From Triglochin maritima (Eukaryota; Streptophyta; Magnoliopsida; Alismatales; Juncaginaceae): a stretch of 64,000 bases of DNA. The notes under the pieces were generated by a model. It worked only from the letters and a program-made list of their open reading frames with translations. It was not told the origin of the DNA and did no database searches. How positions within the stretch are numbered: position 1 is the first letter of the stretch; every line of letters begins with the position of its first letter. Both the position numbers and the translations under genes were made by a program. The DNA is taken from the NCBI GenBank assembly GCA_963682175.1, contig OY821775.1:8342501-8406500 (forward strand). Direction: 5' to 3'. Shown here in pieces: positions 23,585 through 35,328 of the stretch.

Positions 23585-24360
23585 GGTTGTGTTATCATAG
23601 TAAACTCCTTCATGGCATACTTTGTATCCCGTGCAAAAGTGATATCATTGCTTATTGAAGCAATAGGTTAGCAACTCTGATCCTTCTGAAGAGCAACAAT
23701 TAAGGCTCTGAATTTGTGCTTGTCTTGGCATGAAATCTGAAAGGCTCAAATTAAGTACCTTATCATTTTTTGTTTGCAGATGTGTATCTTATTGGAACTG
23801 TGATGCTTGTTTTTGGCATGGGGCTCTACGAGCTTTTCATAAGTAACCTTGACATAGGAAAGTCATCGTCTTCTAACAAATCAAGCTTGTTTGGCCTCTT
23901 CATGCTTCAGGTTTGCCCTCGATCTTTCACCTGTATGTTAAGAAGTTTCATACGATGAAAACAGATCGTTTATACTTCCACAATGTTGAATTGTGGACTA
24001 GGTTTTTTTGGTACTTGACATGATATCTAAGCTCTGGTAAATTAAGTTATCAATTGACCAAAATAAACAACAAAAGCGTAAACCTTAGTTGATACCTAGC
24101 TCAATTAAAGAAGCTAATAACTGCAATATCTTGGTTGTCGATCTTCCATTATGCAGGAGCGACCAAAGTGGCTGGAGATCAAATCGGTGAACGAGTTGAA
24201 GACAAAACTTGGACATGTTATTGTGATGGTTTTGTTGGTGGGATTGTTTGAGAAGAGCAAGAAGGTGGTCATAACAAGTCCTTTAGATCTTCTATGCTTT
24301 GCAGCCTCTGTTTTGTTCTCTTCAGGAGGTCTCTTCCTCCTTTCCAAGCTTAAGCATTAG
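23585..24360 (+). CDS. UPF0114 family membrane protein, 3' exons only
   Basis: Three consistent coding exons: 23585-23666, 23780-23910 and 24157-24360. Splices are tgcag|GG, ATAG|GTTAG, tttgcag|AT, CAG|GTTTGC and atgcag|GAG, and frame is kept throughout. The product reads GCVIIVNSFMAYFVSRAKV, then EAIDVYLIGTVMLVFGMGLY, then ERPKWLEIKSVNELKTKLG and two more hydrophobic stretches ending LLSKLKH. This matches the C-terminal two thirds of plant UPF0114 (YqhA-like) proteins, multi-pass membrane proteins usually targeted to plastids; their biochemical role is not settled. The N-terminal exon with the transit peptide and first helix was not located upstream, so the locus is either split by a long intron or truncated. 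Confidence 0.8.
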
Positions 24361-26050
24361 AATCACTGCTTCTGCTATAGTAAATAATGCCATCCATATT
24401 AATGTATGTGAATAAGTAAGTTATAAAGTTTTTGGGTTATGACTGTTTTGTTTTGCAATTTTCTTTAGATCCATTTTTGTGCAATATTTTTCCAGCTTTG
24501 CGATGATGTAATGGCACATGGCCCCCTTTATTCTGAGGCAGTTATAAAAAATCACTTAAAGATTAATATGTGCGAATTTCCTCCTCCTGGCTATTTGGAG
24601 ATGTGATACCACATTTTATTTTATAACTTCTAAGGGATAATTTCTCGATGCCATCCAAGTAATTCAAAACGTCACCAATATGTGTCAGTAATTTATGTTA
24701 TTTTAAATACATGAAGTGAATTTTCAATTATACATTTTGGTGAAAAATATTTAAATTTTGACACTCTTCTCTTACCTATTATATATGTTGAGAAAATGGA
24801 GAATTTAACATCTAAATCGATGTCATTTGAAGTTAGATCTACTTAAAGTCAAAATTAACGTCCAAATGGTTTACAACTAAGAAAGGGTTTGACCAATTTT
24901 TTTTTCGAATTAGATGATATGATATTATAGAATGTTGGAGGTCTTTGTGCTATTTTGAATGACGTAGAGGGTATTTTCAAAAATTGCATCAACCCTTGTA
25001 AATAATGATCTACCATGATAAATTTGATAACATAACATCCTTCAAACAAACTCAGTCATTCGAAGGAGTAATACAAAACTTGGTTGTCTTCCTGAAAAAA
25101 TACTTATCAATGATGGTTGTTTTCCTGAAAAGAATTGCAACCAATCATGCACGAAAAGAAAGCCGTATCTAAAAGTTCTAAACCATATAGTAAACAATCA
25201 TAAATGGCAACAAAACATGCATGAAGAAAACCAAAACATGATCATATAGGGATGGTCCGATGATTTGCAGACCATCGAGGCGCGACACATGTCCGGCAAC
25301 TCGAGTCGGAGGGCTATCGACGTCAGCACGTCGGCGGGGATGTCGCACCATCTTCCTTCCTTCCTTCCTCCTCATCCTCTAGTGTACGTCCGATTATATG
25401 ACGTATTTCTCAACCATGTTGCCATGCGTACGTACACTGATATATTCAAACTCCTAATCAATATCCATCATCAAATATAATTATTATGTTCCTTTTTAAA
25501 GGTTTAAATTTATCAATATTGAGGCTTTTGTAAATTATATATAAAAAATTCAATGGAGAAATCACTGTAAAAAATACAATGTAGAAATAATTCCCCCCCA
25601 GCGGAACAACGCCAATGCATGGTGAAATATAATTAGCATGTTAATATTTGGAGAAGGATGGACTGCACGGCATACATAATACTTGAGATTTTCTCCTCTT
25701 ATATTTGAAGAGGGGTCCAATATCAATATGGATAACTTGATATTTAATGTTTGTAGGTTGAGTTTTGCAAACATTAGAACTCATATTTTGTCCTCCGAAC
25801 ATACGTTTTTATGATTGACTTTTGAGTTGGCATTTAACGTCAGACTAATGTTTTGCAAAAACGCATCATTCATTCTACTCAAATTAACTTCCTTATTTAC
25901 CACTCATAACACATGAGTTTTAAAAAAAGTACGAGAACTTAATATTTCAAAACTCAAAAAATAAACATAAAATTTAGATATGAAATACATGTAAAGTTTT
26001 AAGATTTACAAACAACCAAACACTGACTTTTAAAACTGAAACATCAAAGC
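24361..26050. other. No gene recognised
   Basis: AT-rich sequence with a short GC-rich island at about 25255-25400 containing cgacgtcagcacgtcgg and a CTTC run. Its small open frames on both strands match no family I know. Confidence 0.45.
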
Positions 26051-26055
26051 ACAAT

Positions 26056-26460
26056 TCATCTCAAACGGATCCTAATAAGGTCATCACTAACCATGACCTG
26101 GACGATCTGGTCATCATTTTCTCTTCCAAATCAACTTTATCACTCTTCCGCGTCATCATTTTCTCTTCCCAACCCATTTTTCTCTCTTTCCTACACCATT
26201 CACCTATTAACCACAACCCACTACAATCTCTCTCTCTCATCCACACCATTTCGGATTCCATCTTGAAAAAAAATAAAAAAATACTAAAAAATCAAAACAA
26301 TTATAAAACATATTTTCAAAAATGAAAATTTAAATCAGATTCAAACAAAAAATTTAAAAAAATCAAAACGAAAAACAAAAAAACAATAAAAAAGTAGACG
26401 ACCCCGACGACTGGATCGTTCCCTCGTTAAGGGGAGAGCGACCTGGTGGCCCAATTGGAA
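26056..26460. mobile_element. MITE-like element with A-rich core
   Basis: A pyrimidine-rich left part with repeated catcattttctctt, an A-rich core rich in aaaaatcaaaa, and a GC-richer right part (gacgaccccgacgactggatcg, cgttaaggggagagcg). The same architecture recurs at about 54790-55275. Terminal repeats and target duplications could not be fixed by eye, so the element class is uncertain. Confidence 0.35.
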
Positions 26461-27960
26461 TTGGAATTTAAAATCCATAAACAATTCCTTACGATTCCTT
26501 CCTCCCAAGTCCGAAGTCCGGGGCCATGTCTCAATCTCGGCCCAATTATTGTTTGCGTGTTTCTTTTTCTGTGATTATTTTTGTTTATCTTGAAGATATA
26601 TTGTGCATTTATTTGCGTAGCTAGCTTAACGACATTAATGTCTTGCACAATTGGTGACAATATGAAAATTAAAATTGTTACCTTCGTTGCACTATTTAAA
26701 CATGCAATTGAATTTAACAGAATCTATCTTTATTTTAGCAAAAAGTCAACCGATCTTTTCATCTATTTTTTCTGAGACTTCAATTTTTTTTATTTTCCTT
26801 GAAGTTGACAAACTAAAAGAAATTCTTCAAACTTAGTCTAAGATATATATGAGCTACCATCTTAAATCTAGTCACCTCACAGTGTGATTGATTTGAAGGA
26901 AGTATATGTTAATCTAGAAAATCTAATTCTTAGAATGTAAATTCACATAATTCTAGTCCAGTTAAAGTTCTAGCGATTGTCATGAAATATATCCTTTAAT
27001 AAAGTGAAGAAAAATAATTTATTTTTCATGCATTACTAGAAATTAAAAAACAATTTTAGGTAAAAAACAAGGAACTAAACTTCCTTTTACACGGTTTGAC
27101 CCATTGATCCAATAGCAACTTGAGTTAATTGGCTGAGCTTGGATAAATCATAGCTGGACGCTTTGGGTTTCATATTTTTATACATTGGTGGGGTGACTTG
27201 GTAATTTGAGTTCAGCTTAGCGGGAGTTCAGGTTCAAGAATGTCTAAATAAGTGTTTTCTAAGTATTTATATTTTTAATTACATTCCAACATATAACTCA
27301 AGATCCTGAGATTTAATCTATGATCCAAGATAATCGAAGATAAAAGTGTGTGAAAAAAGTGTTGGTTTACAGTTACAAGACAAATGTGCAACAAAATAAA
27401 ACTCAAAACATGGTAATGTAACGGCCTTAGAAGATTCTTAGGAGTGATCTTACTTCTTACAATTTTTGGTGAGAAAAACCAATAGCCAAGTTTCATAATT
27501 AGCATAGGATTCCAAAAGCTAATCGTGAAACTCACACATCCAGTCAAAACGATTATATATACATCGACCCTCAAATAGTTGAAGTCACTCAAATGTAGCT
27601 ACATATATCTAAAGGAAAAGGCATGCACTATTATTTTATTAACGTAACCTAGAAATTAAAAGAAGATCCACAGAAAAAGAAAGAGCCATAGCTTGCTAGA
27701 GGAGAAAAACAAATCGTCTAGCATTAATTATTCATGCTAAACCACTTTATAGTAAACCACTTTATACTTTAAAGTAATGCCATGCACGTTGATTGGTGGC
27801 CTTCCAATGGACATGCTCTCTATATTTGGCAACTCCACCTCAGACACTTCAAACCCCTCTCCTTAATTGCAAAAGCTATCCATTGATTAAATTCCTCTCC
27901 ACCAATGTGATCACCCAACCAACCATTTAATCCTAAACTAATCAAAGTAGGTTCGGCTTA
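26461..27960. other. No gene recognised
   Basis: AT-rich intergenic DNA upstream of the CEP gene. Only low-complexity or chance frames were seen. Confidence 0.5.
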
Positions 27961-27963
27961 GCC

Positions 27964-27974
27964 TCTATATATAG
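27964..27974 (+). promoter_or_regulatory. TATA box of the CEP gene
   Basis: ctatatatagg lies about 58 bp upstream of the ATG at 28022, leaving a short leader. The position and form fit a plant core promoter. Confidence 0.65.
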
Positions 27975-28021
27975 GTGTGGGAGTAGAACTATACTAGCAT
28001 AGCAACATATATAAGATATAT

Positions 28022-28258
28022 ATGATGAAGACTAAGTACTCCTCTTATATGGTCAGTTCAATGGTTCTCCTTCTCCTCTTCTTGCAACTCTTTTTCGTCG
28101 CTGATGCTCGTCTCGTAGAGAGTACAAAGCCTCTTAGTGAGCCGGAAGATAAAAAAATGATTGACAGAGCTGCAGCCAGAGGTGGTTATCAGCCGACGAC
28201 TCCTGGAAATAGTCCTTCCATAGGACATATGACTCCTCCAAATGATGAGCATAAGTAG
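28022..28258 (+). CDS. CEP-type secreted signalling peptide precursor
   Basis: A 78-residue single-exon precursor. Residues 1-29 form a signal peptide with the hydrophobic core MVLLLLFLQLFFVADA. A variable propeptide (RLVESTKPLSEPEDKK) follows, and near the C-terminus lies GYQPTTPGNSPSIGH followed by MTPPNDEHK. The PTxPGNSPxxGH core is the signature of C-terminally encoded peptides, 15-mers released and hydroxylated on Pro, which act through CEP receptors in root growth and nitrogen-demand signalling. Ser in place of the common Gly before IGH and the nine-residue extension after His are slightly atypical. A TATA box lies upstream at 27964. A decayed relative with GNSPSIGH lies at 43540-43765. 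The family call is firm; the physiological role is inferred. Confidence 0.85.
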   Translation: MMKTKYSSYMVSSMVLLLLFLQLFFVADARLVESTKPLSEPEDKKMIDRAAARGGYQPTTPGNSPSIGHMTPPNDEHK

Positions 28259-29965
28259 GCATGGTTTGTTTGCTTGTTTAGTTAATTAGTTGCATGCTTT
28301 GCTTTGTCGTCCAAATCATTTGAGTCATAAAGAGTGAGATTGCCAACAACTACGTATGTACCAAGGATAATGTCCCAACAAAGCGGGTCACATCCTGAGT
28401 TTTACTTAATGTACAATAAACATGCATGTACGTAGAAAATAAGGATTAGGAGCGAGTTCTAGTCAATCGATGTTAAATGTATATTAGGGTCTGCATCTTG
28501 CATGATCTTGTTTGTCCACATATCAAGAAAAATCTGCATCTTTTTTGAACTGTGTTGTGACAATGTTGGTGAAAACATATTTGGCATATATGATATGAAA
28601 TGTTGAGAGGGATTGAAATCCCAGGGAGTTGCATGTTCAAGAAGATGATTTTGAATGGAAAATACTCCTAGTACCATCATTCTACAAATAAAATTTGAGA
28701 TATGTTGTCAACTTGTAATATTAGTGCATGACTTATCCTTTGAAAGAAGTCATTAATTCTATGTAAGTACAACAAATATGTGATTACACAATCTTAACAA
28801 TTAATAATAACTTGGTTACAAAATTCTTTTCAATACAAGTTGTACAAAATGCACACACAAACGGGAACACCTATTAATATTATAAAATTGTAAACACTCC
28901 ACTTAAGTTACTACCACTTCAAACGAACGGAATCCACTCAAAAAATACCCTTTCAAATTCGTCCGTTGGACGTTAAGTGCCCAATTTCTATCAAAAAATG
29001 GAGAAGTTACTGTGAGATGATGTTATCCAAACATGAAGATGAATTCTCAAGAGTTTGGATGCAATCGAGACATATTTTGTATTGGGATGTAGAATCTTCT
29101 GACAGTTCCTCAAATTGTTGGATTTTTGTGATGATCTTACTTGTGTTGATTCCAACATATATTTGTATAAACTTTTATTTAATCAAAGTCTGGAGGTAAT
29201 TTGGGAATTTGCTTCGACAAGACATCTGATGTTCTAAAAGTCTTCTTTCCATCCAAACAACTCTCAACCTCTTTAAAAGAAGCTACTCCTATCCATATAC
29301 CTAAAAATTAACCTCCCACCAGACGCTCATATGTGAGAGGCTCGTCCAAACCAACACACTTAAAGTTCAATTGCTACATTTCTTGATAAAATATGTTTGT
29401 ATAATTAATATAAACTTTAAGACCAATACCAATTGCATTGGGCGGAAGCAACATGAGATTGTTCCGATGTCTTTCGTATACAACATTTAAATCAGAATAT
29501 TGACCTCATTTTCTCGACACAATTGTAAGTTACTTTATCAGGTTCATGGTATGGATAAAAAACCCGTTCATTAGAGAAAAGGAAGAAGTTAGCCAACTAC
29601 ATTTTTTTTAACTTTCATGTTGTTGAAGTTAAATTTATGACCATACGAGAAACAATATATGGATTTAACACACACAAGAAGTAATATACCGATGACTTCA
29701 TAGTTTTAATCGTTGCATGCTACTTCAGATTAGTTATTTATAGTGGTTAATTCGGTCGCAAGCTGCTCTAATAGTATTCGTATACTATAGTTCACATCAT
29801 CATCAACAACATTACTTCAACGATGTAATCCGTATATTTTGAGTGTAATCTCCGAATTCATGTTTTTTATAATCAAAATCTGAGCTACATGTTGCTTTGG
29901 GGGAAAATACACCGACTTATATATAAAAGTAATTGTTGTTGGTTAAGTGGTTAAAAAATAATACC
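28259..29965. other. No gene recognised
   Basis: AT-rich DNA downstream of the CEP gene. No terminal repeats or supported exons were seen. Confidence 0.5.
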
Positions 29966-29973
29966 AATCGCAC

Positions 29974-30294
29974 CAGGGCCGTCTCGGAAATTTTTGAGGT
30001 CCTATGCGAAAATCAACAACGAGACTCCTAAATTTGAAAAAAATTATCCTCCTAGTTTAAATAATAAAAATTTTACTAACTTAATACAATATTAATTGAA
30101 TTTTTTGTCCTCTTAGCAATATTTGAGACATATTTATCAATGTTTAAGTGTTATTTATGTGTTAACAGTACTTTTTTTTGCAACCCAATAAGGTCATGTA
30201 CATTTTTTATTTTTTTTGAGGCCCCCTCAAAGTGAGGCCCGGAATGAGGCCCGGAGCAGGAGCTCACCCTGCTCCTGCTATTGGGCCGGGCCTG
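29974..30294. mobile_element. Short hAT MITE with 8-bp TSD
   Basis: The left end is CAGGGCCGTCTCGG and the right end read inward is CAGGCCCGGCCCAATA. Perfect 8-bp duplications AATCGCAC flank it (29966-29973 and 30295-30302). The CAGGG... ends and 8-bp duplication place it in the hAT superfamily, in a group distinct from the CAACGTT family. It is 321 bp and codes for nothing. Confidence 0.9.
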
Positions 30295-30316
30295 AATCGC
30301 ACAATAATGGATATAA

Positions 30317-30620
30317 TCATATAATGGTTAAGTTTGATGTGAATCGTGATCTTATATATGTTGGGGATCTCGCCGGGTTCCCACGCACAAGAGAGATGAA
30401 TCGGTGGAGAGACGAGTGGGCGACGAGGTATTCTCCGAGGGAGCACCAAATGTTGCACGCACAAAGATAAAGTCCCGAAAGAAGAAGAAAAATACACAAG
30501 AAAAAAAATACAACAAAGTAACACAAGATATAACGTGGAAAATCATTGTGGGAAAAATCACGACCCAACAAATAATCTACGTATTTCATTAAGAGAATAG
30601 AATTTAAACATCACAATAAT
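30317..30620. mobile_element. Degraded LTR-like fragment
   Basis: A GC-richer start (ggggatctcgccgggttccc) is followed by aacgtggaaaatcattgtgg and acgacccaac, a composition and motif order often seen in old plant copia LTRs. No matching ends or target duplication were found. Confidence 0.25.
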
Positions 30621-32066
30621 TCATCACCATCAACCTTTCATAATATATATATATGGAAAGGCATGTCAATCCATTTGCTTAATTAGCACATGATTTGATA
30701 GAATCTCATACTTACCTTCAAGGCTTCCACTCCAAGATAATGATCAAAGCATTTCCAAAAGCTATTAGTGTGCATCCTAATTTCGAAACGACATCATTTT
30801 TATGATATCTAAAAAAACAATATCTCAAGTACTATGCAACACTTGTAGCTTAAAGTGATGCTATTTCATGCCCTACATTCATAATGCACAATATAAATTA
30901 GAGCTTTTTTTCTGTTTCCACTGAAGGAAATAACATTAATTTGAAAGTGAAATACTAATACTTAATTGTTGTTCCAAATTCAGAGGATTTCTCAAAACAT
31001 ATACCAAGAATGAACCTAACCCCTTCTTACTTATTTAATTATCCTCCACTCTCGAATCGGAAATTAATTGTTTAATCTTTGGTGCATGTTGGTTTAATAT
31101 ATTAATGTCCTTGTTTGGGAACTAATAACTTTATGCTTGAACATGTCTTCTTGCACAATATTTGTTTACTAACCTTTTAATTCTTTTTGAAAGAGAAAGT
31201 ACCTAGTATCATTGGAGATTAATGACCAAAGCACTACCTAACTCACCTAGAAGGAAAAGAACCAATGAAGACTAACTATGAATATAGTCTGTCTAGCTTG
31301 TAAATATTGAACTTTGGCACCATTGAGTTGTCAACTTTAAAAATGTGATCATATTCTATCAGTTTGGTATGTTTATATATTAGATTAACAAAGTTAATCA
31401 CTGTAGAAGGGCCGGTCATTAGCTAAAGATCATGATCACTCACTAGAAAGTTGAGAGTGATCGACTATCTATGAAATTAAGATTTTGTTAGCTCAAGTTA
31501 AAAATGTATGCATCTCAATACGCCTAGTTAGAAGATCTTATATTATATATCCAAATTAACTTGCTTCAGCTAGAATAGACTTCCAAACAAATATTCAACA
31601 ACTACTTGCTAGTGGAAAAGAATAACCCAAGATAAAGCTGCAATGTTTGTGCCGTTCAATTTTAATGATGATGGGCAGTGTCTAGTAGTTTGATTATGGA
31701 TTCCATTAGCATTCGTAGGTGGAGTTTCCTCATAATTGGTATTTGGTAATACCACTTCATCATTTTGAAGTGTATACTGTTTTTAGAAAAATTGTCATTG
31801 TTCGTTAACTGCGAAGTTAGGCCAGGTGTCCGTATAATACCTGAAAGAACCATCAAAAGAAGAAGCACGCATGGTGTCTTTTATTATTTGAATTTGGATT
31901 CCATTTATTCTCTTACTAATTAAGATACCAAAGTCAAGATAATGATGTCATGCATGGTAATATATTCCATATGTGTACAGCTTACTTTGGCACTAATGAC
32001 TATTCAAAACTATGGAGCTCAAAACCTCGTAAAGAGATAAAACAAAAACACCATCCATTACCATCA
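30621..32066. other. No gene recognised
   Basis: AT-rich DNA without supported genes or repeats. Confidence 0.5.
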
Positions 32067-32084
32067 GACAATTTCAATTTGTGG

Positions 32085-32282
32085 TTTTTTTTGATGACCT
32101 AGAATTTTCTAGCATCCGTCTCCACTTGGGACAAGCAGATTGCAGCTCCAAACTGGGGGTGATTCAACACCAATTTCACCGCATAAGCATTAAAATAAAA
32201 TGTCTTGTTGGGATTCGATCTTGTGACTTAGGATGTGTGAACCACATACCCAACCAACTCAGCTGATGACCTAGGATGAGAC
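32085..32282 (-). mobile_element. tRNA-derived SINE with 18-bp TSD
   Basis: Read on the minus strand, the head contains agctgagttggttggg (A-box-like) and gatcgaatccc (B-box-like, degenerate), as in a tRNA-derived promoter. A unique body follows, then an oligo-A tail seen as tttttttt at about 32085-32092. Identical 18-bp duplications gacaatttcaatttgtgg flank it (32067-32084 and 32283-32300). Length about 198 bp. Retroposition by a LINE is expected for this class. Confidence 0.88.
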
Positions 32283-32300
32283 GACAATTTCAATTTGTGG

Positions 32301-33089
32301 GTATCATGTATTTTAACTGGTCACTATTGCGTATTGACATAACTTCTATGAATTTCTTGAGAACATGATCTTATATTCTTATTGTTTGCCATGGGTAACA
32401 TCAGTTACGCTTTTATGAAATTGTTCAATATAATTTGCTGGAAATCAATGCATTTATTATACCAAAGCAAACATTGAACCTCTAAGGTGATGTTTATGCT
32501 TCGGTATGATTTAAACGATGTTTTTATTTGATCTGACCGATGATGATGATGCCGGCATGATACAAAAGCAAGGCAGAATATTTCACTCTCTTTTTAGAAA
32601 GATAGTGAAACCTTCTACCTGGTTTCTATTGTAATTCAACCATATCCAATTATTTTAAACCACAATAAAACGGGTAAAATAGACAGTTAACTTGATTTTA
32701 TTGGTAGCTTAAAATATATGTTATTGTGAATTGACAATTTTAGCCTAGAAAAATATAAATGACTATAGGCACGCATACTTGTGAACTGAAGTCATAAGAT
32801 TGTTTAATGAACTCACAAACCTGTTGAACAACAAATGTATATTCAATACATAAATTACTCTACAAATAAAACTATATAGCTAGATTTTGTACAAACCACA
32901 ATTTACTCACAAAGAGTGTTGTAATTAACGATGGATTTGTAGTCTGTGAGTATAATTCACACGTGAGAAATGATTTATGGGTTGGTTAAGTTTTTTTGAA
33001 ACACATGTAATAAGTTTCGGAAAAGTAGGGTGTAAAGTGGGAGACAATAAAATGCTAACCGCCGTTGTTTGCCAAAGTAAGATTCGATA
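32301..33089. other. No gene recognised
   Basis: AT-rich sequence; nothing supported. Confidence 0.5.
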
Positions 33090-33097
33090 TATCACAC

Positions 33098-33656
33098 CAA
33101 TGTATCGGTAGGCGACCGCCTAGGCGGTCGCCCCTCGCGGTGGTCGCCTGGGCGACCACCGCTTTTCGCCCAGCAGAGCTGGGCGAAATAGGCGAGAGCC
33201 GTTGGAGTCTCAACTTTTTTAATTTTTTCCCCAAAAATTACAAGTTTGCCACTACCCCCAAATCCTATATAAACCCCTCCAAACCTCTTCATTTTTCACA
33301 CATCTCTCATTCTCTTCTTCTTCATAATTCTATTCTCATCATCAAGTTTCCTAATCACTAAGTTTTTGCGATTAAGAGTTTAGGTGGGTAGATGGGGTGC
33401 CTAGTGAGGCCTTGGTCGAGGAACTATGTGTCTTTTCGGAACCTAAACATGTATGATATTTTTAGAAAATATTTGTGCATTTTTTCCTATTTTCCCGATT
33501 TTCCTGATTTTTTTTTCTATTTTATAAAAATTAATTGAATTAAAAATAAAAAAATTACCGCCCATTCCTGGGCGGTCGCACAACCGCCTAGGCGAACGCC
33601 CAGGCGACCGGACGCCTCCGGTCGCCTAGGCTCGACTAGGCGGTACCTGAACATTG
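33098..33656 (+). mobile_element. Short hAT derivative with 8-bp TSD
   Basis: Perfect duplications TATCACAC flank the element (33090-33097 and 33657-33664). It starts CAATGTATCGGTAGGCG and ends ggtacctgaacattg, matching the ends of the element at 3358-4633. The CCTAGG-rich subterminal parts, the TATA box (tatataaac, about 33267-33275) and the leader ccctccaaacctcttcat are shared with that element. The transposase remnant is deleted, leaving 559 bp. Its orientation is opposite to the copy at 3.4 kb. Confidence 0.9.
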
Positions 33657-33726
33657 TATCACACTTTAATATTTCTGCATTTTAATAGCCATTTCATTTG
33701 TATAGGATGCTCGGATAAGACTTGCG

Positions 33727-33830
33727 TAGGGTGTAAGTGGGGCGGGACAGGTTTTTGTCCCACTGCTACCCGTCCCGCCTAAGGGTGGACTACGCAGGGC
33801 AAGGGTGATTAGCCAAGTTTGGTGGGTTAT
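33727..33830. mobile_element. Partial hAT-type MITE
   Basis: It starts tagggtgtaagtggggcggg, like the element at 38353-38556 (taggattgtaaacggggcag), and contains a cccgtcccgcct dyad. The opposite end and the duplication were not found, so it appears truncated. Confidence 0.4.
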
Positions 33831-34689
33831 TGTTTGATTAAGTTAAATACAAATTTACTCTCGCCTAACACTTTTTGCTCTCTCATCCAACACATTTTTT
33901 CTCTCCTCCTTAATACCTTCACAATTTCTTCACCTCTCTCCAACTTTTTCAATTTTTCTTCTTGTCACCTTCTTCCACTCTCTCTTCCAACACTTTTTTT
34001 CTCTCCCCTCACCCCTTTTCAATGGGTAATTACCAAAATCTCACATGATAACTTGTCCATTGCTTCTGGGTAAACAACATATCATGGATGAATAATTTTT
34101 TTTAATATAATGAGAAAATGATATGACTTTTGGTTACTTTTCAGAGTTTTGTTTGAGCATTTTTCTGTTTTATTTGGGGATTCTCCTTTTTTATTTTGGT
34201 TACTTTTCAATGTTTCGTTTGAGCATCATTATGGTTTCGATGTATGTTATAAGTATTTAAGATATTGGTTATTGTGTAGTTTATGTATAAGATAATACCC
34301 AAACTATAACAAGAAACTACATACATCAAGAGACAAAAATACTCGCGACTTGATACGACAATACCCATATTACGAGACACTTCATCTCTTTTGACACTTT
34401 TTCCTCTCTCATGCATCCAACACATTTCTCTCTTGTCTCGTACTTTTCCCCTCTCTCTTCCTATTTTTTAACAATTTCCTTTTAAATTTTAATTTCAAAT
34501 TAATATGCCTTTGATATTCACATTATGATTACATTTGATATTGTCACTAATCCTACAGAAGTCACCAATTAGTGAAGTGACAATGTTATTTCGTTGTATA
34601 CCTATACTATACCATGAAAACACCAAAATTATGTATATGATCACTTGTATACCCCAACCCGTAAAATATAAATGAGACAGAAACAAAGA
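33831..34689. other. No gene recognised; pyrimidine-rich tract
   Basis: Positions about 33850-34025 are a long pyrimidine-rich tract with repeated ctctc and ccaacac. The remainder is AT-rich. No supported gene. Confidence 0.45.
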
Positions 34690-35328
34690 TTGTAATATAG
34701 GGCGATATTAGAATGAGACCAGGTCTCAATTTAATATAATGAGACCCCAAACATACACCATCAAGATCTAATCTAACGGTGAAAATGAAAAAGGGTAGTT
34801 TTGTAATCACCACATCTTTCTTCTACCTCCCATCTTTCCCATACGCACCCATCACGTCTTCTTTCTTCCTCCCTCTTTCTTTCCTTCCCAATCACACCCA
34901 TCCCATCCTCCTTTCTCCCCTCCAGCAACCTTCCAAAAGACGATGGAAGATCGACCTCCACTCTCCTCCCCTCCTTCCCCATCTCACCAAACCATCGACA
35001 ACCAAGAGGGAGTTAATCGAGTTTGGATTTGGAGATTCGTACGAGATGTTGAGGGTGCTTAGATCTTGTGTCTGCTGGAAATGAGGTTAAATTGGAAAAA
35101 TTTGCTGGAATTTCGGTTTAGTGTTTCAAAATAATGTTTTTTCGAGTCATGTATTCGTTGTAAGTTTTGCGAGATTTCTCGCGGTTTTGGTTGCATTTGA
35201 AGGATTTGATTAAGTTTCTGTTTATTTTCTCTCTTGTCTGCTCAAAATGGGATTGGATTGAACTTGCTTGATTCTGCAATTTTTTTTTTCTACTACTCAT
35301 TTCTGTTACGTGTAATGTTCAGATCCAG

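Noticed and set aside
27275..27592. 105-codon hydrophobic minus-strand frame
   Set aside because: Composition follows the AT-rich DNA, no recognisable family, no promoter or homologous motif seen.
34690..34698. ttgtaatat as a firm 9-bp TSD with 42573-42581 for the putative MULE
   Set aside because: The right copy overlaps the outward extension of the terminal inverted repeat and the left copy is 15 bp from the conserved end, so it is only a candidate.
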